DNA of 64,000 bases from MGML01 sp034416335 (GTDB lineage: Bacteria; Chloroflexota; Dehalococcoidia; Dehalococcoidales; UBA2162): the NCBI GenBank assembly GCA_034416335.1, contig DAOULV010000026.1:27524-91523 (forward strand), given 5' to 3'. Positions within the stretch are counted from its first letter, which is position 1. Every line of letters starts with the position of its first letter. A model generated the notes under the pieces. It had not been told where the DNA came from. It was given only the letters and a program-made list of their open reading frames with translations, and did no database searches. The translations under genes and the position numbers were made by a program. Shown here piece by piece: positions 58,489-64,000 of the stretch.

Positions 58489-59694
58489 TTACTGGATTAC
58501 TTTACTGATGGTCCCCGCACCTACGGTCCTGCCGCCTTCGCGGATAGCGAAACGGGTGCCGTTTTCAAGGGCGACGGGGTAAATCAGCTTGACCTTCATA
58601 TTTACATAGTCACCGGGCATTGCCATTTCAACGCCTTCCGGTAACTGGATTTCACCGGTGACATCGGTTGTCCTGATGTAGAACTGGGGTTTGTAGCCGT
58701 TAAAGAACGGTGTGTGCCTGCCGCCTTCTTCCTTGCTCAGGATATAAACCTCGGCTTCAGCCTCGGTATGAGGTTTGATGGAGCCGGGTGCGGCAAGTAC
58801 CTGACCTCTTTCAATTTCATCACGGTCGACACCCCTGAGAAGGATACCGACGGCATCGCCGGGTTCCGCATCATCGAGCATCTTGTGGAACATTTCGAGA
58901 CTGGTGGCAACGACTTTCCTGGCTTCGTGGTGAAGACCGACGATTTCAATCTCTTCACCCGGTTTGATAACTCCTCTTTCGACCCTGCCGGTCGGTACCG
59001 TGCCCCTGCCTTTAATACTGAAGACGTCTTCAACGGGCATAAGGAAGGGCTGGTCTTTCGGTCTTTCCGGGGTAGGAATGTAATTGTCCACTTCATCCAT
59101 AAGCTTCCAGATTGGCCCACACCACTGGCAATCCCTGGAGCCACAGCCGCATTCGAGTGCTTTAAGGGCGCTGAGACGAACTACAGGAATATCATCGCCC
59201 GGGAAGTTGTACTCGCTGAGGAGTTCCCTGACTTCCATTTCAACGAGCTCCAGGAGTTCCTCATCTTCCATCGCATCCACCTTATTCAGGGCGACCACGA
59301 TACTGGGCACTTCCACCTGTCTTGCCAGCAGGATGTGTTCCCTCGTCTGGGGCATGACACCATCATCGGCGGCAACGACCAGAATCGCACCATCCATCTG
59401 GGCGGCGCCGGTGATCATATTCTTGATGAAGTCTGCGTGACCGGGGCAGTCGATATGAGCATAATGCCTTTTCTCTGTCTCATATTCGACGTGAGCGATA
59501 GCGATGGTAACGCCGCGCTCCCGCTCTTCCGGTGCGTTATCAATACTATCGAACGAACGGTAACCAACATTGGGATTTTCCTTAGACAAACACAGCGTTA
59601 TCGCTGCCGTAAGGGTAGTCTTGCCGTGGTCCACATGACCGATGGTACCCACGTTACAGTGCGGTTTGGTGCGTTCGTATTTCTGTTTAGCCAT
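58489..59694 (-). CDS. tuf: Elongation factor Tu
   Basis: 401 residues. G1 G-H-V-D-H-G-K-T, G3 D-C-P-G-H, G4 N-K-V-D, then domains 2 and 3. It carries aminoacyl-tRNA to the ribosome. Unusual feature: after S-A-L-K-A-L-E at 176-181 comes C-G-C-G-S-R-D-C-Q-W-C-G, with Cys at 182, 184, 189 and 192, replacing the usual short loop in the G domain. This looks like a potential metal knuckle. It follows tRNA-Thr by about 20 bases in the conserved tRNA-tuf order. Confidence 0.97.
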   Translation of the reverse strand: MAKQKYERTKPHCNVGTIGHVDHGKTTLTAAITLCLSKENPNVGYRSFDSIDNAPEERERGVTIAIAHVEYETEKRHYAHIDCPGHADFIKNMITGAAQMDGAILVVAADDGVMPQTREHILLARQVEVPSIVVALNKVDAMEDEELLELVEMEVRELLSEYNFPGDDIPVVRLSALKALECGCGSRDCQWCGPIWKLMDEVDNYIPTPERPKDQPFLMPVEDVFSIKGRGTVPTGRVERGVIKPGEEIEIVGLHHEARKVVATSLEMFHKMLDDAEPGDAVGILLRGVDRDEIERGQVLAAPGSIKPHTEAEAEVYILSKEEGGRHTPFFNGYKPQFYIRTTDVTGEIQLPEGVEMAMPGDYVNMKVKLIYPVALENGTRFAIREGGRTVGAGTISKVIQ

Positions 59695-59714
59695 TTTGTC
59701 CTCCCTTTAATCTA

Positions 59715-59787
59715 AGCCCACAACCAGATTCGAACTGGTGACCTCGTTCTTACCAAGAACGCGCTCTGCCGGCTGAGCTATGTGGGC
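59715..59787 (-). tRNA. tRNA-Thr (anticodon GGT)
   Basis: Cloverleaf visible: acceptor GCCCACA/TGTGGGC, D arm AGCTCAGCCGGCAGAGC, anticodon stem CGTTC/GAACG with loop TTGGTAA, T arm ending GGTTCGAATC-type (CAGTTCGAATCTG). CCA is not encoded. Confidence 0.93.
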
Positions 59788-59850
59788 AACTTGCTATATT
59801 ATACAGATTATATCAATCGTATGTCCAGCCCGGACAACTTATTTTTATGG

Positions 59851-59938
59851 TGGTGGAGAGGGCAGGATTCGAACCTGCGAAGCCCGTCAGGGCGGCAATT
59901 TTACAGACTGCTCCGATTAACCACTCCGGCACCTCTCC
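59851..59938 (-). tRNA. tRNA-Tyr (anticodon GTA)
   Basis: Long-variable-arm tRNA: acceptor GGAGAGG/CCTCTCC, D arm GCCGGAGTGGTTAATC, anticodon loop CTGTAAA, T arm CAGGTTCGAATCCTG, and an encoded CCA at the 3' end. Confidence 0.93.
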
Positions 59939-59968
59939 AGATAATCCCCGGTGTTCTCCCGAAACAAT

Positions 59969-60041
59969 AGCCCGAGAGGGGATTCGAACCCGCTAACCTA
60001 TCGATTACAAGTCGATTGCGCTGCCATTGCGCCACTCGGGC
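59969..60041 (-). tRNA. tRNA-Thr (anticodon TGT)
   Basis: Acceptor GCCCGAG/CTCGGGC, D arm GGCGCAATGGCAGCGC, anticodon stem ATCGA/TCGAT with loop CTTGTAA, T arm CGGGTTCGAATCCC. No encoded CCA. Confidence 0.93.
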
Positions 60042-60173
60042 ACATTTTACCATATTCTTTTGTTAACGGTGAAAATTTTCAAGAAAAGAGTTCGCGACTA
60101 TTCGGATGAATAATCCCGAACCTGTCCGCCAGCATCATCACCCTGAGATTACGCTGAAGCGCAATAACAGTGT

Positions 60174-60203
60174 ATTATAGATGCCATTTACATAAAAAGT
60201 CAA
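60174..60203 (-). promoter_or_regulatory. Promoter of the tRNA-tuf operon
   Basis: Minus strand TTGACT (60198-60203), an 18-base spacer, TATAAT (60174-60179), about 130 bases upstream of the first tRNA. The 300-base gap up to the WYL gene otherwise holds nothing I recognise except the operator-like motif at 60285. Confidence 0.7.
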
Positions 60204-60284
60204 GACCAATATCGCATATTTACCCGCGTCACTTTCATACATAGCCACCTCGCGTATCGACAGGATATTCCCCTGTTTTTCAAA

Positions 60285-60310
60285 TATGACAATATTATGT
60301 GCTATTTGTC
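60285..60310. promoter_or_regulatory. Operator-like motif 1 near the WYL gene
   Basis: TATGACA (60285-60291) and GCTATTTGTC (60301-60310), an imperfect inverted pair next to a TATAAT at 60312-60317. It resembles the motif after the WYL gene at 61257-61274. Confidence 0.45.
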
Positions 60311-60338
60311 GTATAATGTGGAACGAGGTTAATGAAAT

Positions 60339-61250
60339 ATGAAGATAAACAGGCTGCTGGAAATATCCCTGGTACTCTTAAACAAAGGAACGGTAACCGC
60401 CAGAGAGCTTGCAGAAAGGTTCGGTGTATCCACCAGGACTATTTACAGAGACGTGGACATCCTCTCCATGGCAGGTATTCCCGTGTATACCAACAAGGGT
60501 AACGGCGGCGGGATTTCCATACTGGAGGATTATTCTCTGAACAAGACAGTATTAACCGACAACGAACGGGACAGCCTGCTGCTTGCTCTCAAGACCCTGC
60601 AGGCAACGAAATACCCGGAAATAGATGCGGTACTGGACAAAATCGGCGCGATATTCAAGAGGTCTCCAGCCGCGGACTGGGTAGATATCAGTTTTTCGCC
60701 TTGGGGTTCGGGTCCCAATGCGGAGAACAAACTGCTTAATATAAAGATGGCTATTCTTAATCGTAAAGTGATTACCTTCGACTATGTAAACGCGAACGGG
60801 ATAAAGAGTCAGAGGACGGTCGAACCTTTACAGCTTCTGTTTAGAGGCCAGGCGTGGTACCTGAATGCTTACTGCCATACCAGGCTGGAAATCCGCATGT
60901 TCCGCCTTTCAAGGATAAAGAACCTGACCATTACCGATAAAGTTTTTACGAGAAGACCACCCGAGAAACCGATCGAGGAAGAACCGGAACCGGTGCCCCA
61001 GAATAACGTGACCCTGAAACTGAGGTTCCGACCGGAACACCTCTACAGGGTATTCGATGATTATGATGAAGACCATATTACCCGTAATGAAGATGGTACT
61101 TACGATGTTACCGTGACTTTCCCGGAAGATGAGTGGGTATACGGTTATATATTGTCATTCGGCAATTACGTAGAGGTCCTGGAACCACCGCACATACGGG
61201 ATATAGTAAAGGAAAGGATGAGAAAAACCCTGGAAATATACGAAAAATAG
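60339..61250 (+). CDS. WYL-domain transcriptional regulator
   Basis: 303 residues. The N-terminal winged helix (T-A-R-E-L-A-E-R-F-G-V-S-T-R-T-I-Y-R-D-V, about 21-40) is DeoR/HTH_11 type. The WYL domain is in the middle (about 140-200; V-E-P-L-Q-L-L-F-R-G-Q-A-W-Y-L-N-A-Y-C), with a WCX-type C-terminus. WYL proteins sense nucleic-acid or small ligands and repress or activate neighbours. Matching motifs occur before and after the gene, so autoregulation and control of the two downstream genes are plausible. Confidence 0.88.
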   Translation: MKINRLLEISLVLLNKGTVTARELAERFGVSTRTIYRDVDILSMAGIPVYTNKGNGGGISILEDYSLNKTVLTDNERDSLLLALKTLQATKYPEIDAVLDKIGAIFKRSPAADWVDISFSPWGSGPNAENKLLNIKMAILNRKVITFDYVNANGIKSQRTVEPLQLLFRGQAWYLNAYCHTRLEIRMFRLSRIKNLTITDKVFTRRPPEKPIEEEPEPVPQNNVTLKLRFRPEHLYRVFDDYDEDHITRNEDGTYDVTVTFPEDEWVYGYILSFGNYVEVLEPPHIRDIVKERMRKTLEIYEK

Positions 61251-61256
61251 TCCTAA

Positions 61257-61274
61257 TATGACACGCTATTGTCA
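61257..61274. promoter_or_regulatory. Operator-like motif 2 downstream of the WYL gene
   Basis: TATGACA (61257-61263) and GCTATTGTC (61265-61273). The core TGACA-6-TGTCA is an inverted repeat. The half-sites match motif 1 with a different gap. Confidence 0.45.
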
Positions 61275-61317
61275 GGTTTCCTGTGAGATATTTAATTAAA
61301 ACTATCAGGAGGTAATC

Positions 61318-61467
61318 ATGGCAGAAGTCAACTACGTGGAAAAAGGCGAACTGGGGAAGACCTGCGCCGACTGCAAGAATTACAAGGATAAGGACGGCGT
61401 AACCGGAGACTGCTACGGGCACGAAGTATTAGCGGCGGGGAGCTGCAATATGTTCGAGTCGAAGTAG
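61318..61467 (+). CDS. Small Cys-rich protein (49 aa), HiPIP-like pattern
   Basis: 49 residues with Cys at 16, 19, 32 and 43: T-C-A-D-C-K-N-Y, G-D-C-Y-G-H and G-S-C-N-M-F. The C-x2-C, G-D-C, G-x-C, x-x-F spacing resembles the small Cys-rich subunits of benzylsuccinate synthase-type enzymes, which bind a [4Fe-4S] cluster. The match is to the Cys pattern only, and no glycyl radical enzyme is near. AGGAGG lies 5 bases before the ATG. It shares a strand with the WYL and GyrI-like genes. Confidence 0.65.
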   Translation: MAEVNYVEKGELGKTCADCKNYKDKDGVTGDCYGHEVLAAGSCNMFESK

Positions 61468-61494
61468 TCCCATTACGGACAGGAAGAATAGATT

Positions 61495-61959
61495 ATGGAA
61501 CCGAAAATATATAATAAGGAAGCAATGCTGATTGCGGGAGTTTCAGGTAGCGGAGACGATACCGGCAGGGTCTGGGAAACATACATGAAGCTGGAGAAGG
61601 TGAATCCGCTTAAAAACGCCGTTGAAAACGTCGGCTACGAAGTGCGGATGTATCCGGGCGGCACGGGACCCGGCGAAGTGCATGTCGGGATGAATGTAAA
61701 GGATGAAAGTGTCCCGCCGGAGTATAAAATCGTTACTCTTCCGGCTTCTCTGTACGCAGAGTTTGAGATATACCCGGCGAAGGGTTATGAAAGCAGCAAT
61801 GCCGGGATGGAGAAATGGTTGTCCGACAACTCTGAAAAATACCGGCAAAGGTCTATCGATGGAAAGTCGTACGGCATCGAGATTTATGATGAAAGATTTA
61901 AAGGGAATAACCATCCGGAATCTGTGGTGGGAATACTGGTGCCGATAGAGGAGTTATAA
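61495..61959 (+). CDS. GyrI-like/effector-binding domain protein
   Basis: 154 residues. The compact two-fold alpha/beta-type SHS2 fold of GyrI/AraC-effector domains is suggested by A-G-V-S-G, Y-E-V-R-M-Y-P, V-T-L-P-A-S-L-Y-A-E-F-E-I-Y-P and D-E-R-F-K-G-N-N-H at the end. Such stand-alone domains bind small hydrophobic compounds and have been found as inhibitors of gyrase. It is downstream of the WYL regulator and the 49-residue protein, likely in one transcript. Confidence 0.7.
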   Translation: MEPKIYNKEAMLIAGVSGSGDDTGRVWETYMKLEKVNPLKNAVENVGYEVRMYPGGTGPGEVHVGMNVKDESVPPEYKIVTLPASLYAEFEIYPAKGYESSNAGMEKWLSDNSEKYRQRSIDGKSYGIEIYDERFKGNNHPESVVGILVPIEEL

Positions 61960-62025
61960 CAGGAGAATTATTTTATTTTCAGGTCAGCCACGCTTAAAAT
62001 ATGTTGCAGGAACCGGGTATTCTGC

Positions 62026-62054
62026 TTGACAAACTTGCTCAGGTTTGGTATCGT
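62026..62054 (+). promoter_or_regulatory. Putative rRNA promoter
   Basis: TTGACA (62026-62031), a 17-base spacer, TATCGT (62049-62054), about 100 bases before the 16S gene. Confidence 0.55.
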
Positions 62055-62101
62055 TAATTTGCGTACACGAGATACGCATTTATTTTTGTGTGCGCATCGT
62101 A

Positions 62102-62125
62102 CCTTAACAATTGGATAGTGAGAGG
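62102..62125 (+). other. 16S processing stem, 5' strand
   Basis: 24 bases (CCTTAACAATTGGATAGTGA and GAGG) that pair with 63730-63753 with only one G-U wobble. It forms the RNase III-type stem around pre-16S rRNA. Only the outer sequences of the unit match each other; this confirms that the 16S transcript closes before any 23S gene. Confidence 0.8.
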
Positions 62126-62155
62126 AAGGTTCAAAACAAAGCGAAGTCAATGTTA

Positions 62156-63660
<1,505 letters not shown>

Positions 63661-63729
63661 AGGGAGTAATAAGGTGTGTAACCTATCTCCTAGGTCGGTC
63701 ACCGGTCCTATTAAACCGGTGCTATACCT

Positions 63730-63753
63730 CCTCTCACTATCCAGTTGTTAAGG
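63730..63753 (+). other. 16S processing stem, 3' strand
   Basis: Reverse complement of 62102-62125 with one wobble. TTTTTTATTT follows, so transcription probably ends here, and no 23S or tRNA gene is between the 16S and this site. Confidence 0.8.
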
Positions 63754-63805
63754 TTTTTTATTTCCACATTCCATTTCCTATTTTTGTAGTGTCTCACTAA
63801 TGACG

Positions 63806-64000
63806 TTATCCGGTTTTAGATGTGATTTTCGCTTCACCCCCTTTGTCCCCCTCAAACAGTTGCCGTATTCAGCAGAAGTGTTTCGATTATTTGAGGGGGA
63901 AAGAGTTTGAGAGAGGGGCGAAGCCCCTCTCTCTCATTTACTCCCCCTTTCTGGACAGGAGAGTCTTACAGTCTCTATCAATGGTTCTGTCCGGAAAGGA
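63806..64000 (-). repeat. Modular palindromic repeat R6 (cut by the window edge)
   Basis: End TTTTAGATGTGATTTTCGC then TTCACCCCC is the R1/R2 right end in reverse, followed in reverse order by module 3 (CCTCAAACAGTTGCC to TTTGAGGGGG) and module 2 (AGAGAGGGGCGAAGCCCCTC), and a start of module 1 at CCCCCTTTCTGG. About 80% of R2's modules match. The rest lies beyond the window. Confidence 0.75.

Noticed and set aside
58714..59715. A 333-residue plus-strand frame across tuf
   Set aside because: Antisense shadow of EF-Tu, caused by its strong codon bias.

Overview
The window reads as a chromosome segment of a Dehalococcoidia (Chloroflexota) anaerobe. The reasons are the 16S rRNA gene (about 62156-63660), which resembles Dehalococcoides-type sequences as I remember them and has no 23S gene within the remaining 340 bases; the gene content (CO dehydrogenase CooS, HypB, UROD-family and enolase-superfamily enzymes, many small Cys-rich proteins); and a Cys-rich insert in EF-Tu. 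Clear sigma-A-type promoters and strong Shine-Dalgarno sites make most starts readable. Taxonomy is inferred from memory of sequence patterns, not from a search.

Layout. 1-508 is the 3' end of dnaN. 509 to about 5640 is an AT-rich accessory island (HicBA, two orphan proteins, a triple zinc ribbon, a methyltransferase, a double VOC protein, an ASCH protein) containing three copies of a short repeat; one copy is fused to a second copy of the dnaN 3' end, which suggests site-specific insertion. 5.6-23 kb is mixed metabolism: zinc exporter, YedF-like protein, a UROD-like enzyme, a tetraheme lipoprotein, a cluster of three cupin-type proteins with an enolase-superfamily enzyme, menG, an unusual MDR dehydrogenase, katG, and a zinc-ribbon/lemA/htpX block. 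23-30 kb holds a stress protein, a DASS transporter, flavodoxin, an MsrA gene with an in-frame TGA at the catalytic cysteine position, a sugar or nucleoside kinase and a Cys-rich ferredoxin. 30-46 kb has an ECF sigma/anti-sigma pair, GNAT enzymes, membrane proteins, cooS, an exported molybdopterin protein, hypB, a second enolase-superfamily gene, tlyA, purF and an acyl-CoA synthetase-like protein. 44-53 kb (minus strand) has PAC2/HEAT, tldD/tldE and a thiolase/hydroxyacyl-CoA dehydrogenase/enoyl-CoA hydratase operon. 53-60 kb is the minus-strand translation cluster tRNA-Thr, tRNA-Tyr, tRNA-Thr, tuf, rpmG, secE, nusG, rplK, rplA, then a thiolase and its DUF35 partner, then rplJ, rplL. 60-62 kb is a WYL regulator with two small genes, followed by the 16S gene.

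The most notable observation is the msrA gene at 26889-27677. A TGA replaces the catalytic Cys codon in the G-C-F-W motif, the frame is otherwise open, and a 7-bp hairpin begins 13 bases after the TGA, as expected of a bacterial SECIS. It looks like a membrane-anchored selenoprotein methionine sulfoxide reductase. Other points are a family of modular GC-rich palindromic repeats (8.8, 18.3, 19.5, 23.4 and 63.8 kb), the dnaN end duplication, the cupin cluster with repeated promoter architecture, a long acidic extension on L7/L12, and a thiolase pair inside the ribosomal protein cluster.
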